Shown here: piece after piece, positions 12,386 to 23,192 of the stretch
Position numbering within the stretch: position 1 is the stretch's first letter
Layout of the letters: every line of letters starts with the position of its first letter
Source: Holothuria scabra
Taxonomy: Eukaryota; Echinodermata; Holothuroidea; Aspidochirotida; Holothuriidae
Assembly: GCA_037179385.1 (NCBI GenBank)
Contig: CM074200.1
Location: forward strand, 35,653,884-35,717,883
Length of the DNA stretch: 64,000 nt
Direction of reading: 5' to 3'
Made by a program: the position numbers and the translations under genes
Notes under the pieces: model-generated
What the model was told of the DNA's origin: nothing
Database searches by the model: none
The model's input: only the letters and a program-made list of their open reading frames with translations

Positions 12386-12419
12386 CAGGCCTTGAAAGGT
12401 AGTTGTTTTACGACGCTAA

Positions 12420-12823
12420 AACCGTGTTCCCATTTGATCCAGGGAGGTGGATCAACATCAGTTACCTTGATCGAGATCCGCGTTCCCATTTGAGTGAGCG
12501 CGGTAGATCAAACGTGTTTTATGAACACATTGCGCAAGCGCGAAAAGGTCACCAATGTTTACAAGTCGGCCTGCCTTGCATTTCGTATCGATGTATCACA
12601 AAAACATACATGAGTGTAACCGGAGATCCAGGGTCACTTGATCTACCGATGTGTTCCCATTACAAACTTTGATCCAAGGCGGTGGATCTGATCTACCCCG
12701 AACGGTCGATCAAAATCGGTGGATCTTGATCTTGAGTGAGTGTTGTTGATCTGCGTTCCCATTAGTGTTTGACCCACCTCGGTAGATCAAGATCCACCTC
12801 CTGGATCAAATGGGAACACGGCT
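12420..12823. mobile_element. 404-bp foldback MITE, TAA duplication (PIF/Harbinger-like)
   Basis: TIRs read AACCGTGTTCCCATTTGATC (left) and AGCCGTGTTCCCATTTGATC (right, opposite strand), continuing through AGGTGGATC. TAA is duplicated outside (12417-12419, 12824-12826), the TWA-type 3-bp duplication typical of PIF/Harbinger. Inside are many GATC-centred words (GGTAGATC, GGTGGATC) in both orientations and repeated 'gttcccatt'. No transposase. The superfamily assignment rests on TSD size only. Confidence 0.85.
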
Positions 12824-12928
12824 TAAGAGACCACAAATGTGGGAGAAACCGATAACTTTTGAATCACAACTTCACGTCGGGTGGCAACCAACTCAACAAT
12901 TTGGATCAAATTTGGTATTTTTGGAAAG

Positions 12929-15712
12929 CAGGGGTGGCGCCAGCGGGAGGTGGGGGCGGGGGCGATGGCCCCCCGTCGGGGAAGGTGTGTGGTTTCGTCG
13001 GAGAGGCCTACAAAATAAGAAAAATTATAAAAGAAACCCGCAAGGACTGAAATTACTGGATGGGTGATTTTGAACATTTTTCCTTTTAAAACACTATTGT
13101 AATACATATAGGAATCGATAGGAATAGCTCATAGTTCATAGCTCTGTTAAAACTCATTACATGTACCTTGTCCCATCTTAAATCCGTGCGCGCAAGGTCA
13201 CCCTTAACCAAGACTTGTGGTAAGGACCTGGAAATTTCACGTGCAGGTGTAACCAATGGTGGCACCAGCGAGGAACCAGGGGCAATGCCCCCGTCAGGGA
13301 AGGCTGCTCGTCCCCTGTGGTTGAGAAAATCCAGTTTCGTCGGGTAGCCTTCATCTGTAGGCCCACGATAAAACATGTAAGCCCGATAAACGTTAGTTCC
13401 AGGACGACCTTTTTGATTTTGCTTCACTAGTTTTCCTCAAAACGGACGAGAAGTTGTTCAGGTGCATGCAGTGTCCAAATGGTTAGCCATCTGTCCTGTC
13501 CCACCAGCCGAATTCGAGCAACGCTTATAACAATCGGCCAGTTGGTATGTTTTTAATTCGGTTACATTGTTTTCCCCCGAGAAAACGACAAGACCATTTC
13601 ATTTAGTTGTAGCGGTACCTTTTATCTGGTTATTTCCTGATCACATAGTAAGTTGGTTTTTTTCTATTGAAGTGAAACTTTTATAAATAACGACTGCTTC
13701 CTTTCTAGTTGCAAGTATGGAAAATGCAATTTCCGGCTGTCTGAGGGTAAGATTTTTTTAAATTTTCTGTTCGCTTCGCGCCAAGTTAGAGTGGCGCTGT
13801 GCTTTGATAGTATTTTGGTCGAACAGATTACTCAGCAGAACAATGCAAATTATTCTTCGTTTGAGGGAAATATGAGGGGAAACTTTTAAAGCGGATAAAG
13901 CTGAAAATAAAGACTGTTTTGTTGCTTGTTTAGAGCCTGGGAAATGCCATTTCCGGCTGTCTGGGCTTTTCAATATTTTTCCAAAAATTTCTGTGCACTT
14001 CTAGTCAGTTTTTTCGGGCAGGATTACATTTTTCAGACAAACTAGACTATTCTACCTCCTACCAAATTGAAACCCTCACGGTACGCATATGTGAATATAC
14101 AAAATATAAAACTTGAAATATATGAGAAGCCAAAATTTTTCCGCGAGCCAAATTTCGAGGGCCTTAGTCTCCATGATGTAATTCAGAAACCCCAACAAAA
14201 CTACAAATCACCCCTTCTTGATTTTTCTCATAACAGAGTCAGATTCTTCCATCAACCCCCAAAATCTATCATAAAATTACAGTTCCCACAATACAGCCTT
14301 CAGATTCTCTAATATTTGTTAAAAATGATAAACTTTTCCATTTTTCATGGATACTCCGTACAGTAAAACACCCAATATAACGCTTTCAATCACTCCCACA
14401 ATCGCTCTTGACAGGCATATCATTGAATAAAAAGCCCAAACGTTTCATTGTAACCTTACCCAAAAGCAAATGTTTTCATAAAATTCTAAAATTTTTCCAA
14501 TATGATAATCCAATATGGTAAGCCTAAATTTCAAATCTTCGTTCAAAAAGGGGGAAAATTTTTCGGGCACATTTCCAGTTTCGTCTGAAAGCTCATATTA
14601 CCAAGGCCTTGTACGATGAATTGGGTAACCCCAAAAGAGTTCCAGATGTCTCCTATGCAACGTTTTTGATTTTTATGAAGGACAGATTCTTCAATAAACA
14701 CCCCAACCTTTTAATGGTCCTTACAAAAGCCAAATATATTTTTTTTTTAAACTTTGCCTTCTAAACAAAACTCCAGATTTTTAAAAATTTGTTGAAAAAA
14801 AACAAAATTGCGGCGTGCTACGCGCGCCTCAGATTCTAACAAGTCATGTCCCACTGGGACTTACTCATCGCCTTTGTCGGGGACTCGAAATGCTGGCCCC
14901 CCTGTCGGGGAGCTTGGCCCCCGGTCGGGCAAATCCTGGCGCCCCCTGGAATGTTCCAATATGATTTGAGGGCCTGAATCTTCATGATTATATTCAGTAA
15001 CTCCAACAAAACTACAGATCACCTCCTACTTGATTTTTTTTCTCATGAGAAGGTAAAATTCTTCCAGAAAACGCCCAAACTGTAATAAGCTTTACAAATT
15101 TATCTCCAATGTAAGCTTCACATTGTTAAAAGTGGCAAACTTGATTTGCAAATCTCGATGGATACTCCGTACAATAAATAGCCAAAGCCAACTCTGTTAA
15201 TCACTCGGCATACTACCTAATTTTGCCCTTGAAAGGCATATTACTTAAAAAGCCAAATATTCATTATAACCTTACCAAAAAACCAATTTTTTCATTAAAT
15301 TCTAAAATTTCTTCAATGCAATTAGCCCTTAATTTTCAAATCTTCGTTCCAAAAGGGAAAAACTTTCCGGGCAAACTTGTAGTCTCGTCTCGATTTAACT
15401 CGTAACCTAAAAGAATTCCAGCTGTTGTCTATATAACGTTTTTTATGTTTGCCATATGAAGAACGGATCCTTCAATAGAGACCCAAAATTTTTCATGGTA
15501 CTTACTAAAGGCAAATTTCTTTCAAAAAACTCCAGATTTTTAAGTATTAGTTAAAAAGAAAGCAAATATTTCGGCGCGCTACGTGGGCCTCAAATTCTGC
15601 CAAGTCACGTCCCACCGGGACGTAACGTCACCTTTGTCGGGCCCTTAAAATTATGGCTCCCCCTGTCGGGGAGCTTGGCCCCCCTGTCGGGCAAATCCTG
15701 GCGCCACCGCTG
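12929..15712. mobile_element. 2.8-kb composite DNA transposon, GGTGGCGCCAG ends, 8-bp TSD
   Basis: The left end begins CAGGGGTGGCGCCAG; the right end, read inward, begins CAGCGGTGGCGCCAG. The flanks are TTGGAAAG (12921-12928) and TTTGAAAG (15713-15720), an 8-bp duplication with one mismatch. Subterminal GGGG/CCCC blocks ('cccctgtcgggga') recur. A second left-end-like sequence at about 13259 and an internal right end at about 14941-14949 show that it is a mosaic. Related to element A at 5930-7315. No transposase ORF. An 8-bp TSD fits hAT or P, but I cannot choose between them. Confidence 0.8.
14950..15712 (+). repeat. Tandemly duplicated 3' block inside the 2.8-kb element
   Basis: 14950-15712 repeats the content of about 14148-14949: 'attcag(t)aac.cc(a)acaaaactacaaatcacc', 'gatactccgtac', 'caagtca(c/t)gtcccac.gggac', and the end 'gggcaaatcctggcgcc'. 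The same block ends element A (about 6570-7315). The duplication gives the element two right ends. Confidence 0.8.
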
Positions 15713-15743
15713 TTTGAAAGGCAAGTACAGATGAGAGGCTGGT

Positions 15744-16122
15744 CGCTGCTTTATGGTCTACCTGAAGATTTACATTGCTCCGACTTCTTTCGAAAGACTT
15801 TCCCGAATTCTTGATAAGGTAGCCAACTTACAGTAAAACATTCAATGAGTTAAACTCAAATTTGAATATGTTGAATGACCTCTACTTGAACACTTGTCGA
15901 AATTTCACAACATCTCAACCATCCGGTGCAAAACAGTTGATAGTTTAAGCAATTCGATTTACGATTACCATTTCCCTAGGGAAGTTTTGCTATTGGAGCC
16001 CAACCGACGGAGCTTTCATACCCTTAGCTATGCCCTTTTTTACTCGCACTCAACAACTGATTTTCCTAGTCATTTATCAGTTCCGTAATTTTCTCAAAAC
16101 TGTTTTAATTAACCTACATTTT
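15744..16122. repeat. Segment d, copy 1 of the tandem duplication
   Basis: Matches 17806-18215 from 'gctgctttatggtctacctgaagattt' through 'ataaggtagccaactt', 'gttgaatgacctct' and 'cgatttac.ataacca' to 'ttaattaacctacattt'. Divergence is about 20%, so the duplication is old. Confidence 0.85.
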
Positions 16123-16660
16123 TGAAGTTTGAAGTAGTTCATCATGATTGAGTAAAGAGAGCCTCGTGTAGAAAACAAGAAGCGAATGAAAGTTGGAATG
16201 TACTCGATACGATGTAGAAGAGGGAAAAAATGAAAGCAAAAGAAAAAGAGATGGAAAAATCGAATGTTCCATATGAATATCACTTGACACAGTAAAAACA
16301 AATTTTGAAGATATAACTATTTTGTGTTGTTTCATGAACATTTTTAAAATTGAAACACAACTTAAAAATATTTAATATCAGCAAACGAAATTATTGGAAA
16401 CTTAAGTATTACAGCAAAGCACACACTCACGGTTCATCCCCCTTTTCGAGGGGAGGGGGTGTTAATCAGTGTAGACAGTAAATGTTATTTCCATCATCTT
16501 TCGCCAAATGGTACAATTACTTGGATCCTACTATTTTGGTAAGCAGCACGTTAAAGTTGGACTCATTCGTCTTAAATTTGCCCAAATCAACTTACTACGG
16601 TGATAGAAATTGGTTAACTTACACCCTAAATGCAAAATTGACTGTATACGACGTACAAGT

Positions 16661-16942
16661 CATGGGCGTCGGCAGGTATGGGCAAGGGGGGGGGGGCACT
16701 TGCCCTCCCCGTGGAAAATCAAAAATTTTAAAAAACGTATAAAAATCAAAGCAAAAACCCGAACAAAACGTGTTTTCCAAGTTTCTATGCGAAAGTTAGG
16801 CCTTAGAAATGCCATTTCCGGCCATCTGGGAGGCATTTTGGGCTGAAATTTTCGCATGCTTTGTGTCAAGTCATGGTGACTTGGAGCTTTTGCCCCCTCC
16901 TAGAAATTTTGCCCCCCTGACTTTTTTCTGCGGACGCCCATG
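16661..16942. mobile_element. 282-bp MITE, CATGGGCGTC TIRs, 8-bp TSD
   Basis: The left end starts CATGGGCGTCGGCAG; the right end, reverse complemented, starts CATGGGCGTCCGCAG. GTACAAGT is perfectly duplicated (16653-16660, 16943-16950). The core 'aaatgccatttccggc' is shared with the larger elements at 5.9 and 13 kb, which links these families. An 8-bp TSD with CATG-type ends is compatible with P or hAT superfamilies. No coding capacity. The perfect TSD suggests a relatively young insertion. Confidence 0.92.
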
Positions 16943-17024
16943 GTACAAGTGAAAGTGCTGGGTTGTTGAAAATTTGTCGAGAGAAGCGTTTTAGCCGGCA
17001 CTCTTTTTTCTAACAAAATTAAAA

Positions 17025-17440
17025 TATTGCAGGATTTGCCGAGGTGCCGTATGTAATTGTGGGTGTACGTCATGTATGTATTATCGTTTTTCGTCGAAAA
17101 TCATCTAACTTAATCTAACCTCTAAGAACCTACTGCCGTTCTGCGTGATGCTCCGCATAAGCATGGAGTAGGGAAAATAAGCCAGTGAGCCACAACTGAA
17201 AAAAAGGCCGTGGCCGTCTCGACTTGAACCAATAGGTTGGAAACTGGGCTGTAAAACTCTACCTAACTAACTAACTCTAAGTATAAGACGACTTATTAAA
17301 ATATTACTTCTCCGAAAAATATTGACTGACAAATGAAGGGTCGCAAAATTAATTTGCACGTTGTTTCATACCGTGTAACGCATTCAGCACGATCGATCTT
17401 TTTTCAAATATACTGTAGAAATTTAGCTGAAATTATAAAT
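17025..17440. repeat. Segment E, copy 1 (contains a SINE)
   Basis: Matches 18418-18462 plus 19707-19955: 'aaaatattgcaggatttgccgagg', 'tatcgtttttcgt.gaaaatc', 'gacaaatgaaggg' and 'cattcagca.gatcgatc'. Each copy carries a different insertion: a SINE here, a 1.24-kb transposon in copy 2. Confidence 0.85.
17127..17274 (+). mobile_element. Headless copy of the 7.8-kb SINE
   Basis: The body matches 7926-8090 ('cctactgcc', 'ccacaactgaaaaaaaggcc', 'ggttggaaactgggc') and ends in a CTAA tandem tail. Flanked by CTCTAAG at 17120-17126 and 17275-17281. The paralogous segment near 19785 lacks the insertion, giving a natural empty site. The tRNA-like promoter head is missing (5' truncation). Confidence 0.88.
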
Positions 17441-17564
17441 CTCCGCCGTGTAGTGATGTTTCCTTTGGGCATCATCCGGAATGGGAAACAAGGACGTATT
17501 CCAGGGTCCCTACTGAGCTCAAAATTTCAATGGTTATGAAATAAAAATTGGGCTCATACTGTGA

Positions 17565-17782
17565 AGTTAAACCAGAGGGGTGAGTGGAATGTCCAGAGTC
17601 TGACAACTTCTGCAAGAAAGTAGAGGAAGGGGAAGGAGCGTGATTTAGTGTGTAAGTCAAAGAGAAATTGATAGGTTTTAATATTTCTTTCTTTATCATT
17701 ACATACTTCATTACTTCTTTTGCCCTTATCACGCCATAAATTTCAAAAATCATTTGCAAGGACCAAATCCAAGTACTTCAAT
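17565..17782. repeat. Segment c, copy 2
   Basis: Second copy of the block at 12175-12385. Here it is followed almost at once by segment d, whereas in copy 1 a ~300-bp linker plus two transposons separate them. Confidence 0.85.
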
Positions 17783-17805
17783 TAATGAGGGACTGATGGC
17801 TGCTT

Positions 17806-18215
17806 TATGGTCTACCTGAAGATTTAAGTTGCTTCGACTTCTTTCAAAAGACTTTTCCGAATACTTGATAAGGTAGCCAACTTGCAGTAAAACTCTCAAT
17901 GAGTTAAACTCCAATTTGACTATATTGAATGACCTCTCAGTGTATCAACTCTTTTCGAAATTTTACAACGTCACAACCACCCGGCGCAAAGATGCTGACA
18001 TGTTATTCATCCATGCTGATTCGATTTACCATAACCATCTGCCTAGAGAAGCTTTGCTAGAAGAGCTCAACCGACTGGGCGAGCTCTTTCCTACCCTTAT
18101 CCATGTTTTTTTTTTTTTTTTTTTTTTTTGGCTCACACTCAACGCCTGATTTATGCTCGTCCGACAATTTTCAGTCGCATAATTTTCTCGAAATTGCTTT
18201 AATTAACCTACATTT
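17806..18215. repeat. Segment d, copy 2
   Basis: Second copy of 15744-16122. It contains a 20-plus-base poly-T tract (about 18107-18129) absent from copy 1. Confidence 0.85.
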
Positions 18216-18462
18216 TAGCATTAGAGACACTCCAGCCAGTCAAAAATCCCCTTCCATTTAGTAGCATAAACAAAAGTTGTTCTAAATTTCGAGACGATGA
18301 GCACTCTTTAACAAGAAATTTCCTAACTGGCTAACGTAATCCTTGACCCGAAAAAAGAATACAATCGATACGATACAATGGCCACGGCAAATCAAGAAAC
18401 ACCATGTTAAACAATGCTCAAAATATTGCAGGATTTGCCGAGGCGCCGTATGTAGTTGGGGG

Positions 18463-19706
18463 AAGTGGCGCCGCGGCGGAAGCATAAAAATTTAGGGGGG
18501 GGGGGGACAATCAGTGAACAAGATGGAATGGTTGGACTCGTATGTGCGCGTGGCGCACATCACGAGCGCGAAGCGCGGAGTCCCACTGGCGTGGGTCCAG
18601 GACCCGCCTTAGGGCCTTGGAAGCTCTGAGATTCTACAAGCTCTCTCGTGCAATCTTAGCCGTTTTGGAACATATTACGGTGAATTCAATGAACAAAAAT
18701 GTGCGAAATTTTTGCGTTGACAGATAGCTTGTAGGCTATTTCTTGGACATCAACAGTTGCGTTGTTATGTTTGTAATTTGGGTTTTGTTAAAATCATTTT
18801 CAAATCCAAAGGAAAAGAGGTGCAGTTACCCAACTACTCTAAAATCAATTGCACCCTGTACTCGCCCTTGGTTTGGTACTGCACTTGTAAGTTTGTTTTG
18901 ATTTTGTATTTTAATGGAATGTCAATTTCTTGAAATTCTTGTACTTTCGCCGGGATTCATTTCAACATTCAATCTGGTGTAAATTCATTAATATTTTCCT
19001 TGGAATCAGCCTGAATCTGCCTATGCAGACCTATCTGATCAGGATGAATCCGAACTCCTGAACAATGTGTAGGCTATCTCGGTATAATACCGAGGTAGCT
19101 TACTCTTCCGAGGTAGCTTACTCTTCCGAAGTTCCAACCGGACGGTCATGTACGTACGCACACGTCATGCCAACGGAGCTACTATTCGGCGATTTTCCCA
19201 TGTTTCGCTCATTTTTGGCGGATTCCGGATTCCAATCTGCTAAAATAACTAGGTTTGTGGTTGAGGTTCTTGGCAATCACATTTTAAAGTTAGGTCGCAG
19301 GTTTCTGTAGGTTTCGACTGTTTGTGACCTTTTATTGCAATAGCATAGTCTAGAATCTGGATCGTTGTTTGTTTTGAGATTGCCAGATTCTTATAATGAT
19401 TTGTAGCCAAATACTAGGTCACAGGCATAGAGTATGGTCACAGGGGACCGTGACAAGAATCAGCCAAACAATGGCAGAACATAAGCTAAGTCAATTTCGG
19501 CTGCTCTGATCGGTGGTGGGTTAAGTATAGTCTTAAAACTTTGAATTGGGTCAAGGCTCCCAAATTTTTACTTCTTCTCCGATTTTTTTTTTTGGGGGGG
19601 GGGGGGGGGTGGGGGAGGGGGCGTCGCCTCGCTAAGAATTTAAGGGGGGACGTCCCCTCGCTAAGAAATTTAGTGGGACACCCCCCACCCGCTTCCGCCG
19701 CCAGTG
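18463..19706. mobile_element. 1.24-kb non-autonomous DNA transposon inside segment E copy 2
   Basis: The left end begins AAGTGGCGCCGCGGCGGAAG; the right end, read inward, begins CACTGGCGGCGGAAGC. The flanks GTTGGGGG (18455-18462) and GTTGCGGG (19707-19714) are an 8-bp TSD with one mismatch; the uninterrupted paralogue at about 17055 confirms the junction. The right side has two 'cctcgctaagaa' repeats and a very long G run (about 19595-19625). The interior has 'gagcgcgaagcgcgga'. No transposase frame found. Confidence 0.85.
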
Positions 19707-19955
19707 GTTGCGGGAGTACGTCATATATTCATATATATAGTATCGTTTTTCGTGGAAAATCATCTAACTAAACCTAACCTCTAGGTAGCAGACGACTTAT
19801 AAAAATAATGCCATTCCAAAAATTATTGCTAGACAAATGAAGGGGCCTAAAATATGTTTTGCACCTTGTTTCTTACTGTGTAACTCATTCAGCAGGATCG
19901 ATCATTTTTCAAATGTTCTTTGTAGGAATTGAGCTGAAATGTAGACTCTGCAACA
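19707..19955. repeat. Segment E, copy 2 (right part)
   Basis: Continues the segment begun at 18418-18462 after the transposon. Aligns to 17060-17440 without the SINE. Confidence 0.85.
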
Positions 19956-20209
19956 TTCAAGGCAATTTGCCGAATTCCAGTGCCATTTATCGATTATAAA
20001 ACTCCGTTTTGTGTATGAAAAAGGGGCCGATAAACACAAAGGAAATGTAGTAGGCCTACGCTCAAAAACATGGTCGCGTAAAACACCAGGTATTCTTATG
20101 TATTCTCCTAAATGTCACGAAACCAGTCTGAAATGCAATTTGAGCCCAGTCTCAAATGGTTTTGGCCAATCAGAATGCAAGAAATCAAAAGAGGTTTTTA
20201 TGAACTTTT

Positions 20210-20730
20210 TTTAATGATTATTTTACATAGGGCCCATTATTTTATTAGGCCTTATTGTTATTTTGGCGGTCATTTTGTGATTTCCGTCATCTCTGTTAGA
20301 TTGAGGTCCTGTGAAAAGTATCAGATATTAAATTTCAAAATATACTATTGATTTTATATCAAAATATCTGACATTTTTTATTGGAATGTATTTTGTATGA
20401 TTATTTTTTGCACTTTTATTGTAAATTGATATAGGGGGCCTGCAATTACCGCTTTGGCGGCCATTTTGCTTGGGCCGCCTCTTGGTTGACCTCAATAAGA
20501 ATAAATTGTTATCAAAATAAAATTTCAATTTACATAGCGTAAAATATGGCCAGATTTTCAGGGCAGCTATGCTTGAATTATTTGTAATGACTATATTTCA
20601 TACTATTTTTTTAAATTTTGATTATTATTTTGGCGGCCATTTTGTGGCTTCTGCCAGCTTGGTTATGGTCGAAGTCCCGACTTCTGCCAGCTTGGTTAGG
20701 TCGAAGTCCTGCAAAGACCGTGACTAGGCC
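20210..20730 (+). repeat. Three diverged ~185-bp units with GGCGGCCATTTTG
   Basis: The word ATTTTGGCGG(T/C)CATTTTG occurs at about 20260, 20453 and 20628 with flanking AT-rich repeats. A 32-bp direct repeat ('cttctgccagcttggtta...gtcgaagtcc', 20648-20711) follows. GCCATTTT in a GGCGGC context resembles the YY1 recognition sequence known in animals. The regulatory role is inference only. Confidence 0.6.
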
Positions 20731-21197
20731 TATTAGAACGCTTTAAAAATGCGCTATAATCACACTCCTAAATATTAAGAATTTCAGATTGAAGTGCATT
20801 TTAAAAGAATATTTCCTGTAACTTCTGTGACTATAGCTTCTTCTCCCACCCCCATCATGACGTCATACAGATGACCTGCATAAATTACTTAGGCCAATTT
20901 ACTAGTTGAAGTAACCCTTAGACTGAACTTGTTTACGTTTCGTCTTGTCAACGGAAAGTAAATCTCCGAGGGTTACTCTAACTATACATTCACGAAAGAA
21001 TCTCTCACCTGTTCTGTGTTGGTTGTATTCAATATAATTCGCATATATATTATATTACAACACAAGTTACAACGCTTCTCCACTAGCCTATTCGAGGAAG
21101 ACTTACCCTACTGTAACGCTAGATCTTTCACGTCAGTGGTCTCGGGCCTGACTTACTGTACAAATGAGATTGAGAAGTAATGACATGGATGTAATGT
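20731..21197. other. Non-coding, no gene recognised
   Basis: No supported feature; a TGACGTCA-like 'catgacgtcatac' lies near 20857. Confidence 0.45.
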
Positions 21198-21350
21198 ACT
21201 AGCCTAGGCATGGAGACGAAAAGGAAAGTACCCTGAGTTTCCAGGTAGGTCTGATTAACAAAACTGGATGTTTCTTGTAACTAAGGCTAGCAATACTAAT
21301 GTAATAGTAGGCCTAGCCTAAGCCTAGGCTAGACCTATTCCTAGGCCTAG
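21198..21350. repeat. CCTAGG/TAGGCCTA-rich tract (left part)
   Basis: Dense short palindromic words (TAGGCCTA, GCCTAGGC, CCTAGG) run up to the foldback element. The tract resumes at 23193-23530 on its far side, so the foldback inserted into it. Similar words occur at 28620-28730 and 48080-48440. Confidence 0.7.
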
Positions 21351-23192
21351 CCACAGGTCGTCCTAGCGTTATATCGTATATATAGTATATATATATAAAA
21401 AGGAAAAGGTAAGACACACCGCCTAACACCAACACAGTGCTTCGCACAAAACTGTTCATGATTTCTCACCTCATACTACATTTACCCCTTCAGATCTCTC
21501 GAGAACCTTCCCATCATCTTCTTCTAAAGAAACACAACAAACTTTAAGTTGTCTTAAACAAAAAACCTCACATCAAATGCAAAAAATCTTCTCCTCCGAT
21601 TCAGTGCTAACGACGGATTAGATCACTCTTCTCCAATTCATGACGTCACATTACGTAATGGGAATTGCCCTGTACGAATCCGGTTCTCCCATTGGATAGT
21701 TCGAACTGCTTTCAAATCTGTCAACGACCAGACTGTAATTTTTTCTGCACTGGGAACCTGAACAAGAAATGGAAAACGTGAGGATCAGAAAACCCAGCAT
21801 ACCAAAACGTGTACCCTGCCGCAAGTACATGCAACACGTACAGGTATATACTGTACCATAGAATTCCCCTAGCTGTCCTATGAAAAAAACTTGCATGCGG
21901 CATACGAGCGAACTTCACGTACAGCATGCATACAACGGTTACCGGTCGTTTCGCCCGCTTGCCACTTCGCCCCCAACCAGTTCGCCCCGGTCGTTTCGCC
22001 CCCTTGCAAGTTCGCCCCGTAGTGGAAGTCGTTTCGCCCCCAAAGAGGAGGTCGTTTCGCCCCAAATACTTATGAGCATGACATCGAATAAATTACTGAT
22101 CTTTAAATGCAGTTTTTTTTTGTAGTTGTCATTACAGAATTTTAAAAAATTTAGGACAGTTGGCCAGATTGTGAAAAAAATCAAGTCAGGTAAGGGTGGG
22201 TCGTGCGTTATCTGACGCACCAACCAGTCATATGTTAAGTTGACCTGGTATTCTCTTGCACGGTCCAGAATTAAGTTTCACAAGCAAGTTAAGCATTTTT
22301 TGTAAAATCATTTTCAGTTTTTGCGCCATTTATTGGATATTTTAAATAGAACTAAACAAAACAACCACAAAATATGATGTGCGAACGTTTACACAAAGAA
22401 GCACACGAACGATGTAGCACAGATAACGCAGATAGAAAGCGTACATCAGTACTAGGCCTATCAATCATAATCAACACAATTAACACTCAACAATTGCGCA
22501 CGAGCGTACGGTAACGTTATGAGTTGGTACAAATGAACAACTTGTTTCACCTTTAAAAATGAACTCCATCTCATCTGAAAAAGAGAATTAAATGAGAAAC
22601 TTCACTTTGTGAACATCGTTTGTTCTAAAACATTCACTTATTGAAAAGGGACCTGCTTCAGAAAGATTAGGGGGCGAACCGGTAGGTCTTTGGGGGCGAA
22701 CTGGCAGGTCTTAGGGGGCGAACTGGTTTATTATTGGGGGCGAACTGGTATTTAGGGGGCGAACTGGTTGGGGGCGAACTGGCAAGGGGGCGAAACGACC
22801 GGCTACCCATACAACAGGCATTCTCAGCATTTACATGCACTGGCTCAACGATGGGAGAACCGGCTTCGTACAGGGCAATTCCCATTACATAATGTGACGT
22901 CATGAATTGGAGAAGAGTGATCTAATCCGTCGTTAGCATTGAATCGGAGGAGAAGATTTTTTGCATTTGATGTGAGGTTTTTTGTTTAAGACAACTTAAA
23001 GTTTGTTGTGTTTCTTTAGAAGAAGATGATGGGAAGGTTCTCGAGAGATCTGAAGGAGTAAATGTAGTATGAGGTGAGAAATCATGAACAGTTTTGTGCG
23101 AAGCACTGTGTTGGTGTTAGGCGGTGTGTCTTACCTTTTTCTTTTTATATATATAGACTATATATACTATATAACGCTAGGACGACCTGTGG
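21351..23192. mobile_element. Foldback element with 342-bp inverted arms
   Basis: 21351-21692 and 22851-23192 are reverse complements at roughly 95% identity, both starting CCACAGGTCGTCCTAGCGTT. GCCTAG flanks both sides (21345-21350, 23193-23198), a possible 6-bp TSD, though this word is common nearby. Each arm has a TGACGTCA palindrome and a (TA)n tract. The centre carries a second, nested element (21937-22807); without it and its TSD the foldback is 963 bp. No transposase. High arm identity means recent activity or gene conversion. Confidence 0.92.
21937..22807. mobile_element. Nested element with inward GGGGGCGAACTGG word arrays
   Basis: The left end starts GGTTACCGGTCGTTTCGCCC; the right end, reverse complemented, starts GGTAGCCGGTCGTTTCGCCC. 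CATACAAC is duplicated exactly at 21929-21936 and 22808-22815 (8-bp TSD). Both ends consist of tandem copies of short words (cgtttcgcccc, agttcgcccc; on the right gggggcgaactgg about six times), oppositely oriented. The middle (about 22080-22665) is unique and has no ORF of note. Subterminal word arrays are known as transposase-binding regions in hAT and CACTA elements; that role here is inferred. Confidence 0.9.
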
